64,000 nt of DNA from positions 9,810,093 to 9,874,092 of the forward strand of contig CM064690.1 of NCBI GenBank assembly GCA_032717465.1. Direction: 5' to 3'. Source of the DNA: Coenobita brevimanus (lineage: Eukaryota > Arthropoda > Malacostraca > Decapoda > Coenobitidae). Position numbers and translations under genes: made by a program. A model generated the notes under the pieces. That model made no database searches and was not told where the DNA came from. It saw nothing but the letters and a program-made list of their open reading frames with translations. Shown piece after piece: positions 12,534 through 24,289 of the stretch; position 1 is the stretch's first letter, and every line of letters starts with the position of its first letter.

Positions 12534-12760
12534 CGCGCGCGCTGTGTGGGTGTGTGTGGGTGTGGGTGTGTGTGTGGGTGGGTGTGTGGATGTATGTGAG
12601 AGACTGTCCTTCGTGCCAGTAAATTTTTCATGGTTCAGCCACCATCATGATGAAATAAAAAAGGAGAGAGAAATTGTGAAATGGCGCTTGCTCGCTCGTC
12701 ACGTACTCACAAAGCGCACTTTACTGGTAGTAGATGTAATAGTAGTTGCATACCCAGAGT
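12045..12760. repeat. Repeat C copy 1 (MITE-like, with internal TG microsatellite)
   Basis: The same order of blocks occurs in the split copy at 30640-37080: a GTA/GCA-rich flank, a GAGCAAG-type block, a GC-rich GGCCCGAC block, an ACATTCA(T)TCAATAA block, a TCTAAGGGA block, a (TG)n tract, a GCTCGTCACG-CTCA block and a GTA-rich flank. The motif GCGAGCAAGCG (12058-12068) is inverted as CGCTTGCTCGC (12684-12694), which suggests inverted ends. No protein is encoded. Whether it is a MITE or another dispersed repeat is unsettled. The TG tract spans about 12459-12531. Confidence 0.6.
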
Positions 12761-12873
12761 CATGTAAATGTGAACCCATTGGTACTGCAGTCTGCAGTTA
12801 CGGTCCTTCTTTGGGGGGATAGGGAGGGTATTATTGCCCGCCTTACGAGGCAGAGCAATAATGTTTTTACCTT

Positions 12874-12876
<3 letters not shown>

Positions 12877-12949
<73 letters not shown>
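12877..12949. repeat. (TG)n microsatellite
   Basis: About 36 TG units without visible interruption. Confidence 0.95.
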
Positions 12950-12950
<1 letters not shown>

Positions 12951-12964
12951 CTGTTCCCTTTATA

Positions 12965-13210
12965 TTTCATTAACGGCTTGAGCTACAGTATCAAAATGAA
13001 ACTTCAGGGTATCAAGATATGGCCAAAATCTTGGCCGATTCCGAAAATGGGCACTCGGGGCCAACATCAAGGTCACCAAAATGGCTGCCAAAGGTCAACT
13101 AGTTTTTATCGCCCGCCTTTAGCACCATTATATCTCATTCAACGGCCTGTTCTATCAACATGAGACCTTCAGAGTATCAAGATATGGCCAAAATCTTGGA
13201 CTTGGCCAAC
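12965..13210. repeat. Two-unit degenerate tandem repeat, ~169 bp period
   Basis: A block with AACGGC, TATCAA and CTTCAG, then TATCAAGATATGGCCAAAAT, occurs at about 12971 and again at about 13140. It contains AAGGTCA motifs, as does the repeat at 47645. No coding signal. From 13211 to 13711 I recognise nothing further. Confidence 0.65.
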
Positions 13211-13711
13211 AGCATATTCTGGCGGGAGATTAGCATTCGGCTCCCGAAAACTTTTCTTTCATTGAGGGATGTTTGTATACCAAGCAGCTCCACCCCTTTC
13301 ATATTGGTTACCCAGCATGAAAACGTTCCTGTCTATCATCGTTCCTCTCCAGTACTAAAATGGCTAAAGAAAATGACATACATAATATTTTTTCCCATTC
13401 TATTTTTTATCGGTACTTCTGTGCATTCCGTATTTTCCTCTACTATTTAGGAGTTAAAATATCACTCATAATTTTCCTTTCCAGATTTAAATAGACTGCT
13501 TCACGTTGTATTCAATCTTTCCCGTTATTTTTTTTTTTAAATACTTCATGGCCGTCCGTCTCTTTTCCTTCCTCCCTTTAACTGCAGAGATTGATGAGGC
13601 TGTGTGTGTGTGTGTGTAGGCTGGAAGCAGAGGAACGGGACGACTACCTCTTTATTTATATAGTTATATGTCCTATTATTTTCATTATTTGTTAATTCTC
13701 AGTGTAATCAT

Positions 13712-16267
13712 CATCTTTCTCTGAAATCTCCATTCTAGGAGATTTCAATGTTCACCACCACCTTTGGCTCTCCTCTCCTTTCACGGATCCACCTGGCGAA
13801 CAAGCCTACATCTTTTCTATCCTTAATGACCTAGAGCAGCTTGTACAGCACCCTACCCGTATCCCTGACCGCCTTGGAGAGAGCTCCAACATACTTGACC
13901 TCTTCCTCACAACTAATCCTTCTGCTTACTCTGTTAATTTTTTCTCTCTGTTGGGCTCCTCCGATCACAACCTTATTACCTTAACTTGTCCTATCACTCC
14001 GGTACGGCCTGTGGACCCTCCAGGGAAGCGTCGTCTGTGGCATTTTGGAGCCGCGGACTGGGAGGCCCTCAGGCAGTACTTCTTTGATTTTCCCTGGAAT
14101 GATTATTGCTTCCATGGCCGGGAGCTATCTGAGTGTCCCTTGCGCATTACGGAGGTTATTCTCTCGGGCATAGAAGATACATTCCTTTCTCATATCCTTT
14201 GACTAATGCAAGAAAGCCTTGGTTTAATCACGCTTGTTTTAATGCTGTCCGCAACAAGGAGAGGGCCTACAAAAGGTACCGGAGCCAACCCACCCCTGAA
14301 TCACATCATCTTTATGTTTCTGCCCGGAATCGTGCTAAGTCTGTTCTACGCTCTACTAAAAATAATTTCATCTATACTAAATGCTCTCAACTCTCTAACT
14401 CGAATTCTTCCCGCTCCTTCTGGCACCTTGCCAAAAATATTTCTGACAACTTTACCTCATCATCCTTCCCTCCTCTTTTCTACTCTGATGGGTCTGTAGC
14501 TATTTCTTCTACTGATAAAGCAGATCTCTTCGCACAGACTTTCTCCTCCAGTTCCACCTTAGACGATTCCGGTGCTCTTCCTCCATCACTTCCCCCCTCT
14601 GACTTCCTCATGACTGACATTAAAATTTCTTCAGTTGATGTATTTTCCGCCATCACTGGCCTCAGTACTAACAAGGCGTATGGGCCTGATGGGGTCCCTC
14701 CTGTTGTTCTCAAGAACTGTGCTTCTGTGCTTACACCCTGCCTAAGCAAACTCTTTCGCCTTTGTCTGTCAACTTGTACCTTTCCTTCTTGCTGGAAGTT
14801 TGCTCTCATTCAGCCAGTCCCAAAGAAGGATGACCACTCCCAACCCTCAAACTATCATCCAATTGCTTTAACGTCCTGTATTTCAAAAGTTTTTGAGTCA
14901 ATTCTCAACAGAAAAATTTTAAGGCATCCTTCCTATCACAACCTTCTTTCCAATCGTCAGTACGGGTTCCGTCAGGGACGCTCCACTGGCGATCTTCTCA
15001 CCTACCTTTCAGACTCCTGGTCATCCTCCTTTCGGGACTTTGGCGAAAGCTTTGCCATTGCACTTGACATCTCAAAGGCTTTCGATCGAGTCTGGCATAA
15101 ATCTTTAATTTCCAAACTGCCCTCCTACGGTTTCTATCCTTCTATCTGTGCCTTCATCGCTAGCTTCCTTTCTGGTCGTTCTATAGCCACTGTTGTAGAC
15201 GGCCATCGTTCTTCTCCTAGATCTATCAACAGTGGTGTTCCTCAGGGCTGTGTCCTATCACCAACTCTCTTCCTTTTATTCATCAATGATCTTCCAAGCT
15301 GTACATCTAACCCTATCCACTCATGCGCTGATGACTCCACCCTTCACCTTTCCATTCGGTTCCCGCAACGCCCATCTCAACAGTCACTTCAGCAAACAAG
15401 GGATGAGGCTATGGCACACCTAGTGTCTGACTTGGCTCGTATCTCTGACTGGGGTAAAAATAATATGGTTGTTTTTAATGCATCTAAGACTCAGTTCTTA
15501 CACCCATCAACCCGACAAAATCTTCCACAGGTATACCCACTAATGTTTAATAATATTCAGCTTAATCCTGCATCATCCTTGAACATGCTTTGGGTTTCAT
15601 TTACTCGGGACTTATCTTGGAAAGATCATATGACATCTCTTGTAAAATCTGCTTCCAAGAGATTGGGTGTGCTAAGCCGACTCCGCTCTTTCTTTACCCC
15701 TGCACAATTGTTGACTCTATACAGGGGTTTTATCCGCCCCTGTGTGGAGTACAACTCTCATGTGTGGGGAGGCTCCCCACATACAGCTCTTCTCAATAGG
15801 GTGGAATCAAAGGCTTTTCGTCTCATTAACTCTCCTTCTCTTACTGACTCCCTTCAACCTCTGTCTCTTCGCCGCACTATTGCATCTTTATCTCTTTTTT
15901 ATCGCTACCTTAATGGTCACTGCTCCTCTGAACTGTCTGCTTGCATTCCTCCACCTCTACGACGGGCGCGTACCACCCGTCTGGCAGCAAACTCTCATCC
16001 CTTTTCTGTCCAACTCTCTAATGCAAGAGTTAACCGTTACTCCCAGTCTTTCATTTATGCAACAGGTCAGCTCTAGAACTGTGTCCCTCTGTCTGTATTT
16101 CTTGCTGCCTATGATCTCCAGTCTTTCAAACGCAGTGTGTCCAGGCATCTCAAAATGATCAGATCTTGAATTTGGCTGTGTATTGTATTTTGTTTTTCTC
16201 CTGGAGGGAACTGTTTTTGCGGGCTCATGGCCTTTGGTTCCTTCTTCCTCACATAAAAAAAAAAAAA
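13712..16267 (+). mobile_element. LINE-A copy 2, jockey-like non-LTR retrotransposon
   Basis: A plus-strand copy truncated at the 5' side, beginning inside the endonuclease, and ending in a polyA tail at 16254-16267. It is the mirror-orientation relative of copy 3 at 44451-47433. It encodes the last part of an APE-type endonuclease, a full RT and the C-terminal region. The 3' UTR is shared by all four copies. Confidence 0.9.
13733..16160 (+). pseudogene. LINE-A ORF2 copy 2: endonuclease end, RT, C-terminal domain
   Basis: This would encode the protein that nicks target DNA and copies the element RNA by target-primed reverse transcription. Visible in order: the endonuclease C-terminal part with [10 protein letters not shown] and LGSSDHN near 13740-13985; a linker with [15 protein letters not shown] motifs [36 protein letters not shown] and SGVPQG; the catalytic box at 15324-15335; and a long C-terminal region with RPCVEYNSHVWGG. 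A one-base deletion near 14170 shifts the frame, so the clean 647-codon frame runs 14133-16076. The catalytic box is CADD, not YADD. A stop at 16074-16076 truncates the C-terminus by about 30 codons compared with copy 3. This copy is inactive. Confidence 0.88.
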
Positions 16268-16304
16268 TCACTGTCATCAGAAGCATTGACAGAGGTACAA
16301 GTTA

Positions 16305-16356
16305 TACCTAACTTTAGAAAAAATAATCAGAAGTACTACATATTTGTTGATTTTCG

Positions 16357-16442
<86 letters not shown>

Positions 16443-16557
16443 TGATTACAAAGGGAAACAAGCAACGCAAGACCAAATGGTCTTTTTGGAAATGTACTAG
16501 TCATACCTAACTATAGAATAAAAATAAAAAATGCTACACATTTGTTGAATTTCGCAT

Positions 16558-16624
<67 letters not shown>

Positions 16625-16680
16625 AATACAAAGGGAAACAAACAACGCAAGACCACATGGTCTTTTCGGGAATGTTTAGT
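16305..16680. repeat. Tandem duplication of a (CA)n-containing segment
   Basis: Two units (about 16305-16498 and 16500-16678) share the left flank CATACCTAACT-, the TTTGTTGA-TTTCGCATACA block, a long (CA)n tract and a right flank with ACAAAGGGAAACAA and ACGCAAGACCA. A microsatellite with its flanks was duplicated locally. Confidence 0.85.
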
Positions 16681-16989
16681 GCATAGAAGACTGCCTAGAA
16701 TATTCTATAGCAAAGCAAGCAGGTTCCCACACCCTATTTGCTTTTCTTAATGGAGACTGTAATCAACCTCTTAACTGCAAGAATCTTGCTGGAGCTTTAG
16801 CCAGGTAAGGCGCCTCAGCTGAATGTGTCCTCCAAAAGATTTGAATCTGTCTAGTTCAAATAAACTTCTCAGAAGGTGCTGGTCAGGGACGAGTGGCTGG
16901 TCACCCTCACATTTATGTCTAAACTGGATAGCACCGACCTGGACCCCTACGCTACTGACTCGACGACAAACTATTGGATATATGGCGGA

Positions 16990-17158
<169 letters not shown>

Positions 17159-17159
17159 T

Positions 17160-18044
17160 GTGGACGTGGCCACAATAAGAGTCGGGCTGAAGGGGATAAA
17201 AATGATTATTTTCCTTCGCAAATATTTTGTCTCACGTCTTCTGTACCTCATACTTTAAAGCCATTTACTTCTCCCAGCGTTTCTAATTCTCTTCATTCAC
17301 CATTACACCCCCTGCTCTCCGTCCCTCATTTTTCAACCCCTTCCACTTACCTCTATTCACACTCTTCCCTTCATATCTCATTTCTTTCTCCCCATCCCTT
17401 GGCCTCCATCTTCATTTCCTCTCTTGTTCTTTTTTCTCTACCACATTATTCTAATTTATATAAGTTTTTTTTTCTTTCCACTCCATTTCATTCCCTATCT
17501 CGCAAAAGATATTTCTTATTAATTCCCTCCAGTGCGGCTTCCTTAGTTCCACCCGATTTCCTTCCTTCATATTTAGCATCTCATCTTCTATTTTCGCATC
17601 TCAATCTTCAGCCCTTTCCATTTCATTCACTACTCACCTCCTTCATCTCCATGCACCCTTTTAATGTCTTCTCTTTTTCCTTTTCTCATTCCTTTCTCCT
17701 CTCCTTCCTCATTCCCTCCCTCCCGCATCTCTCACTTTTCCCTTCCACCGTGACTAAGAAGTTACCAGCCACAAACCTCACGTACTGTATGTCTCAATCA
17801 GGAAGGGAGGAGGAGAGGTGGGGAGTGACTTTGATGGAGGGGGCGAGGGGGACGGAGGAATAGAGAGAAGGGTGAATGAAGGCAGGGAGCAGTGGAGAAT
17901 GAAAGGATAGATGGAGGAAGGAATGATGGAGAGGAAAGAAGAAAGTTGGGGAGTAACAGATACGGAGGGAAGAAAGGAGAGTAGGGGGAGGGAGGGAGAG
18001 AGAGAGGAATGATGGGTTAAAAGGATGGGGGAGGAGGGTGATGT
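17160..18044. other. Unassigned pyrimidine-rich then purine-rich sequence
   Basis: From 17230 to 17750 the plus strand is TC-rich and from 17790 to 18020 it is GA-rich. The long frame crossing it is Ser/Pro/Leu-rich low complexity. I see no gene. Confidence 0.5.
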
Positions 18045-19861
18045 GGATGCAAAAGATGTAATAAATCTAGCTAAATCAAACTTTCTTCAAAAGCAAACAT
18101 CAAAACTACTTAACAACCCTAGTGACAATAGAATATTCTGGTCAACTCTTAATTATTTCAGTAATAACTTTAACAAATCATCATCCATTCCCCCATTGAA
18201 ATCTTCAGATGGCAACATTACAAATGACCCACGTGCAAAAGCAGATATTTTTGCCAGTACATTTGCCAGAAATTCTACCATAGACGATGCCAGCCAGAAT
18301 GTCCCATTACTAGAACTTGACTCCCGAAATTGTTCCACTTAAAATACAGACAAGATACGTAAAATTCATCGTAAACATTTTACCCACCAACAGAGCTCCA
18401 GGCCCAGATGGAATTCCGCCAATTGTTTTGGAAAAGTGTTCCTCTGAACTTGCCTCCGTTCTAGCTAAATTATTCAGACTATACATACGTACTTCTTTAT
18501 TCCCAAATTAATGGAAAGAAGCCAATATCCACCCAATTCCGAAGAAAGGAAGTTCCTCTGACCCCTCTGATTACAGACCAATAGCAGTCACATCTTCTCT
18601 TGGTAAGGAATTTGAAACTTTAATTAATAAGCGCATTGTGAAACATCTTGAATCCAACAACTTAAATAGTGATAGACAATATGGTTTTCGCTACGAAAGA
18701 TCCACGATGGACATACTCAATCTCCTAACTCATACCATCCATCAACCAATTGACCTACATAGAGAAACTCATGCAGAAGCCCTTGATATTTCTAAAGCTT
18801 TCGATAGAGTATGGCACCGTTCCCTGCCGTCCAAACTCCTTTGCTATGGACTAACCTCTTTAGTTCCTTTGATCTCCTCATATCTCAGTGACAGGAAAAT
18901 AAGAGTAAAAGTAGATGATGTATATTCCAATCTCCACTCAATTAACTCCGTCGTGCCGCAGGGATCAGTTTTGGCCCTAACCCTGTTCCTGGTTCATATT
19001 AATGATCTCTTATCTGTCACCCACAATCCCATCCACTAATATGCAGATGACTCAACACTACACAGTTCATTCACACTCAGACACCCATTTATAAAATCTA
19101 ATATCTATACATCTCAACTCATTACAGCCATCTCCATAAATCAAGACCTATCTACGATCAGTGAATGAGGACAAAACAACCTTGTCTCATTTAATGCTAG
19201 TAAAACTAAATGTATACAATTTACTAATAGACAGATATTGCCAGATTCGTACATTACCTTCAGTACTACTTATATTCCCATCTCCAAAAGTATTGAAATT
19301 CTCGGCGTCTTACTTAACAATACCCTCAGCTGGACCTCTAATATTAGATCACTTGCTGAAACCACCTCAAAGAAACTTGGATTAATGTACAGAGTCCGTA
19401 ACTACTTCACTGACGAGCAGTTAGCTATAATTTATAAAAATCATGTGCGCTCTCAGCTTGAATATTGCTCACACTTGTGGAATGGATGTGGAGAGGTTCC
19501 ATTAAAACAACTAGACAAAATTCGGAATAAAGCTGTTAGAATTATTAACAACCCTGCCATTACAAATAAACTACCTCCCCTACAAGTAAGAAGGAATGTT
19601 GCCTCTCTTGCATTATTTTATAGATATTTTTATGGCAAATGCTTAGACGAAGTTGCGTCCATGGTGCCACCTCTCCATGCCTGCCCTCGTGCTACACGGG
19701 GATCTGGTAGAGCTCATGACTGGAATGTCACTCAGCCATATTGCAGAACTTCTGCCTATCAGAATTCTTTCATTGTCCTTACTGCATCTCTTTGGAACTC
19801 GCTTCCCCAGAGTTGTTGCCCTCTAACCTTCAACCTACAGCTGTTCAAGCCTAATTGTTAA
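18045..19861 (+). pseudogene. LINE-E RT and C-terminal region, broken
   Basis: The product would be an RT for target-primed reverse transcription. Motifs in order: APGPDGIPP near 18400; PIPKKGSSSDPSDYRPIAV near 18535-18590; [29 protein letters not shown] near 18780-18820; VPQGSVLALTLF near 18955; YADDSTLH at about 19040-19065, directly preceded by a stop codon; then a frame from 19238 to 19861 with ILGVLLNNTLSW, RSQLEYCSHLWNG and VRRNVASLALFYRYFYG. At least one frameshift (near 18320) and stops at about 18510 and 19037 break it. The YADD box itself is intact. Confidence 0.85.
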
Positions 19862-19961
19862 GGATAATTTATGAACAGAGGACACTAGTAATCTGGTGTA
19901 TGGATTATTCTTTTTTATTCACTTGTTTTTCCTTCCTCTGTTCTGTTATTTAAAAAAAAAA
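18045..19961 (+). mobile_element. LINE-E copy 1, jockey-like non-LTR retrotransposon, 5'-truncated
   Basis: A plus-strand copy of a second LINE family with the same domain plan as LINE-A but clearly different sequence. It has no endonuclease in this copy and ends in an A run at 19952-19961. Related fragments are at 24287-25104 and 42700-43780, both minus strand. Confidence 0.85.
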
Positions 19962-20110
19962 TGTAGGATGAAGGGGAGGTGTGGGACGACGGTGGAGGTG
20001 GTAGGATGAAGGGGAGGTGTGGGACGACGGTGGAGGTAGTTGGATGAAGGGGAGGTGTGGGACGACGGTGGAGGCAGTTGGATGAAGGGGAGGTGTGGGA
20101 AGAAGGGAGA
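19962..20110. repeat. 38-bp minisatellite, about four units
   Basis: Units of GGATGAAGGGGAGGTGTGGG followed by ACGACGGTGGAGG-type sequence repeat with a period near 38 bp. The array begins directly after the LINE-E polyA tail. Confidence 0.85.
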
Positions 20111-21015
20111 GAAGGATGAGGTGGGACGGAGATTTTGACAGGAGGAGAGACGATTGGAGTGAATGTGGAAAATAATAATGGGTTAAAAGGGTTGAGAGAT
20201 ATGGGAGGGAAGTGAGACTCGGGAACTGTACTTGTGTTTTAAAATCCATTTGCAGTCCATATTTTGTATCACCAGCTCCCCTTACATTACGTGGGTAAAG
20301 AAGGGTGAGAGGGGTGGCTCAGAAAAATGGATGAAGGAGAAAATAGTTACATACTTTATAGCAAGATGGAGAAGTAGAGTAAAACATGGGAAAGACAACG
20401 ATTGTAATGAACAAGCAGAAATTGCAAAAGGAAATGTAAATAAAACTAAATAAGGAGGGTGAGGGTATGGGAGATGAAAAATTCCGGAAGGAATGCAATA
20501 CAAGGAAAGGTTGGAAAAATAAGAATAAACAAGCGAGAGTGAAAAATGGAGAGACAAAGGGGAAATGTGTTAAAGCTGGCCATGGGTAGAAAATGAGAAG
20601 CAAGGGCTGAACAAAAGCAGAAAAGTGAGAAACACGAGAGTAGGTCAATAAACAGACAGGAAAAAGGAAGAAGGAAATGAACAAAAAGAAGAATCGAGAG
20701 AAGGAAGGAAGAAGACAGGGAAGGACGAAAACAAGGGAAATAATTACAAAAAAAAAAAAAAAGTAGATTATGGAACTAGGAAGGAATTAGGGAAATATGG
20801 AGGGAAGGATGAATGAACACTGATTATATAGAGATACAAATTAATATACGAAAAGGAAAAGAAGAATAAGTAAAGAAAAAAATTCGGTAGAGAGAAAACG
20901 AGCGTGAAGAAAAAGAAGTGAGAGAAAAATTAACGATGCCGTAAGACTTAAAACTTGACAAAACAAGAAGCGGTGCCAAGGCACAGCAAACCCGTCCCCG
21001 GCAGTCGTATTAGTG
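20111..21015. other. Unassigned purine-rich sequence
   Basis: GA-rich, low-complexity DNA with no recognisable domain in any frame and an A run at about 20749-20762. Confidence 0.5.
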
Positions 21016-21235
21016 CTGATGTATAAACACAATAGGATATCTAGTGAAAGATGTCATGTCAAATTTGGAGTAAATCGAATAGAAAAACCAGTATTTTACA
21101 AAGGAAAAATCATCCGATATATTACCACTATGATGGGAATCGAACCCGGGACTCTCAGGCGTGAGCCAGGCAGATCCAGTATACCACCACCAGATACAAA
21201 GTTATCTCATATTGTCACAATCTTGTAACCAATGT
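21016..21235 (-). mobile_element. tRNA-derived SINE (family SINE-1), minus-strand copy
   Basis: The minus strand has a tRNA-like head with a B-box-like GGTTCGATTCC (about 21129-21139) preceded by a TGGTATACTGGATCTGCC-type A-box region. It is followed by a body with ATATATCGGATGATTTTTCC. The same head-to-body transition occurs in copies at 21380 and 22405. No full cloverleaf with an acceptor stem is evident, so it is not called a tRNA gene. Confidence 0.65.
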
Positions 21236-21254
21236 CCCTCCGCCAACACTGTGG

Positions 21255-21590
21255 GCCTGAAGAGGGTGAGGTAACCCCCTGGCACTCTGGCAAGTACGGT
21301 AGATGCTTTAAATCTATCCCAAGCACTTACGGCAAGTCAGAATGTATAGTGAAACCTGCACTTTATACAGAAAAACTCATCCAATATATATGGAGTAGTG
21401 GACTGCTGCCTGGCGTTCATCTGAAAGTCCTGGGTTCGATTCCCGACATGGTGGTAATTTATTGGATGATTTTTCCTGTGTATAATACAGGTTTCTCTCT
21501 TCATTCTCAATTGCCGCAAGTGCTTGAGATAGATTAAAAGCATCTACTTACCAGAGTGCCTGGGGGTTATCTCAGTGTCTTAGGCTCACA
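21255..21590. mobile_element. SINE-1 copy with an inverted headless partner
   Basis: The plus-strand SINE head (TAGTGGACTGCTGCCTGGC, then GGTTCGATTCCCGAC) lies at about 21392-21445 and its body at 21450-21590. The segment at about 21260-21388 is the reverse complement of that body (blocks for GCCGCAAGTGCTTGAGATAG and CCAGAGTGCC). A headless SINE therefore faces a complete one and makes a large imperfect hairpin. Confidence 0.7.
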
Positions 21591-22400
21591 GTGCCTCTGT
21601 TGTACAGCGAGTTCCTGAATCTCCACCTAGACGGTGAATTGGCGAAGAGGGCTTACAGCAAATAGCAGCGTTTTGATGTTCATCACAGGCGACCAGACTT
21701 TCTTTTCGGCTCCCCTTCACTGACCAGTATTTTCGTTCATTTTTCTAGGCTTATGTTTAATTAGCTTTTGAATGAGCGAGTGAGTGTATTCTCTTGTTAT
21801 TTAAATTCATGAGTCCCCTAGTGACCGTGAAATTCCCTTTTTGAATTCATTTTGAGATTTGTATAACGTAAATTTATTATATTGTAATCACTAAATTTAC
21901 AGTTCTTTTCTTTGAGGTTAATGTAATTAGAAGCGTGTTTTATTTCGCAACATTAAGCTGATTTCAATCTGCTGCTCCTAGTTTGCACAGACTCCTTACA
22001 TTATTCATAACTGGTACTTGGGCCAGATCTTTTGTATCAGACTTGAATCCGTTGTGCCAGCCAGGAGTTAAGCACCGGTAAGAACCTGTTTATTATTATT
22101 AGCATTAGTTATTGATTGTCAGGGGCGGAGTCACTTTCTCAAAAGGCTAAAAGTACTAACAAACAGCACTCGTGAGTAATTAGTCTCTGCTGTGTACTGT
22201 TGAGAAAGTTTATAAATTCTCGTCCTTAAAGAATCGGCGAAGTAAGCCAGCATAAAGTAAAACTTACTACTTGATTTTCACAAGTCAATTCCTTGTCTCT
22301 ATTTTCAAGTAATATTTAGCATTTCTAATTTATAAATTCCCATTCCCGCCGTGACGGTGGGGACGGAGGGACATTGTTTGCAAGACTGTGACAATGTGAG
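21591..22400. other. Unassigned AT-rich sequence
   Basis: No coding or repeat signal that I can name on either strand. Confidence 0.4.
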
Positions 22401-22404
22401 AACT

Positions 22405-22610
22405 TTGGTCTCATCATAGTGGACTGCTGCCTGGCCCTCACCTGTGAGTTCCGGGTTCGATTCCTGGCATAGTGGTGATATATTGGATTGTAGTAAATTG
22501 TGTGAAAATTGACGATTTTATGCCCATTTGAAATTCTAGGCCAGATCCACCTGACTGACTCCCCAACCGCTAATTGAGGGGTAACCCCCCTGATATAATG
22601 AACTATGTTA
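22405..22610 (+). mobile_element. SINE-1 copy, plus strand
   Basis: The head TAGTGGACTGCTGCCTGGC with GGTTCGATTCCTGGCATAG and the body GTGATATATTGGAT match the copies at 21016 and 21392. The 3' part has diverged. Confidence 0.65.
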
Positions 22611-22679
22611 TAGGATGCAGTTTTGAAAGATGTACCGTTTGGTTTTGGTTTCTTGTCGATATGACGAATTTGAAAAGAG

Positions 22680-22910
22680 TTGGTGATAAAAACGGTTTTT
22701 TAAAAACATTTTTTGGGCCTACAGCCTGCGCCTTGGCTCAAAACTTAATCATGTGATCAGAAGGTCATGGCCCATCATTCCTGTAATTTTAGTCAAAATC
22801 TCACCAGCAGTTTTCGCGTAAAGTTGTCAGACAGACAGACAGACAAACCGAGTGAAAACAGTACGGTACCCGCCCTAGAGCCCCTCTGGGGCGGGGACTG
22901 GTAATAATAC
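22680..22910. repeat. Dispersed-repeat-like sequence with (CAGA)n
   Basis: A short CAGACAGACAGACA tract sits between AAAATCTCACCAGCAGTTTT and a GC-rich GCCCCTCTGGGGC palindrome. It has the look of a repeat-element end, but I found no second copy in this window. Confidence 0.35.
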
Positions 22911-23760
22911 GTGCAGATTTACTAAAAGAAAAACAAAAGTCTAGTGCAGGAGGAAGATGAGAAAGAGAGAGAGAGCGGCGGGAGGGGGAGGGGTTGCAGA
23001 TAAAACCTAAGTTCAGAAAGAAGAGTAAATGTACACATGAAAAGAGACGTGAAATAATGAAGGCGGAAAGCTAAGGGAAGTGAATGTTATGGAGGCAATT
23101 AACACTCTCGTTGGTGCTGAAGAGGGACGCCTTCATGTGATGGCACCAATATAAGTGGTCGACTCAACAGACTGAATATACATCACCAACCACTGTACTT
23201 CCTTATCCCCTAAAGGAGGATAGTAGGCGGCAGTAGGCGGGAAATTAATCCCGCAGTTCATCGGGTTCCCATTTCCACTGAACCTGTGGCCACAACAGCA
23301 GCAACACTCCTCTACGTAGGGTATTGTCCTTCATTACTTTATTCTTTCCACCACCAGACAATTTTTATTCACTTTTGTGGAGACAGCTTGTGCTCGAGGG
23401 GATAAGGAAGCTGTATTTGCCGCCACCAGCTAAATGCATTTCTCCTGAGTTACAAATTGCTGTTCAAAGAGAGCAAGAATATAATTAAAAGAATAATGAG
23501 GTAGCACCTGCCATTACTATGGTCCTCATGGAAGTGTCGCCGAGTTTTGGTCTTGATAGAGCATGTGATGATGATGATGATAATAAACTTGATGGTGCCT
23601 CAGTCCAAAAATAAAGAATACAAAATTCATAGTCTTCTTTCAGCCACGTCTGACCTCTAAAGCTCCAGTCTTCACGTGGAGGCGTGTGGCTCAAAGTAGG
23701 ACTGTTTGGTTTTAGGGAGAGGGATGTTAAACCTAACCCAAAATCAGGGGCATAAAAAAA
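22911..23760. other. Mostly unassigned; includes a dispersed-repeat segment at 23120-23330
   Basis: On the minus strand, 23120-23330 matches 37262-37430 on the plus strand: shared blocks are TATATTGGTGCCA-CA, TGAAG-CGT-CCTCT and TTTAGGGGA-A-GGAAG. This is a second-rank repeat of unknown type. A (GAT)n tract is at about 23566-23582. No gene is seen. Confidence 0.5.
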
Positions 23761-23994
23761 AATCCGTATATCTACTGCATCGATCTATCTATTTATCTGT
23801 TTATCTATCTTTCTATATATTTGTCTGTCTTTATATATGCATGTTTCTTGAAATAAAACAGGAAGGAAAAACAAATGAATAAAACAAAAATAACCCACAC
23901 ACCAGATTTCTGGTGTCCTCTTTTTTTTTTTTTTTTTTGCTTTCTTTTTTAGGCCTATCGACCATTGGGGCCATAGCCCCTGGTCATTAAGGCC

Positions 23995-24070
<76 letters not shown>

Positions 24071-24109
24071 CATACATACATATAAAAATATATACGGTAC
24101 ATAAATATA

Positions 24110-24149
<40 letters not shown>

Positions 24150-24206
24150 CATACATACACACACACACACTTCCATGCATATATACAGACACACTTTCAT
24201 GCACAC

Positions 24207-24286
<80 letters not shown>
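23760..24286. repeat. Cluster of (TA)n, (CA)n and ATAC microsatellites
   Basis: TA tracts at about 24006-24065, 24114-24144 and 24210-24286 are separated by CATA and CA units. A T run is at about 23922-23938. Confidence 0.9.

Positions 24287-24289
<3 letters not shown>

Noticed and set aside
12463..12822. Long frames of Cys-Val or Thr-His repeats
   Set aside because: They are translations of (TG)n tracts. The same applies at 36725-36993, 40215-40595 and 55835-56212.
14480..14809. Minus-strand 109-codon frame in LINE-A copy 2, and its equivalents at 8394-8684 and 45906-46235
   Set aside because: It is an antisense shadow of the conserved RT coding sequence, so its recurrence reflects LINE copies.
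21122..21180. Possible tRNA genes at 21122, 21395, 22415, 42380, 48930 and 57340
   Set aside because: Box-like motifs are present, but no complete cloverleaf with an acceptor stem could be made. All continue into SINE bodies.
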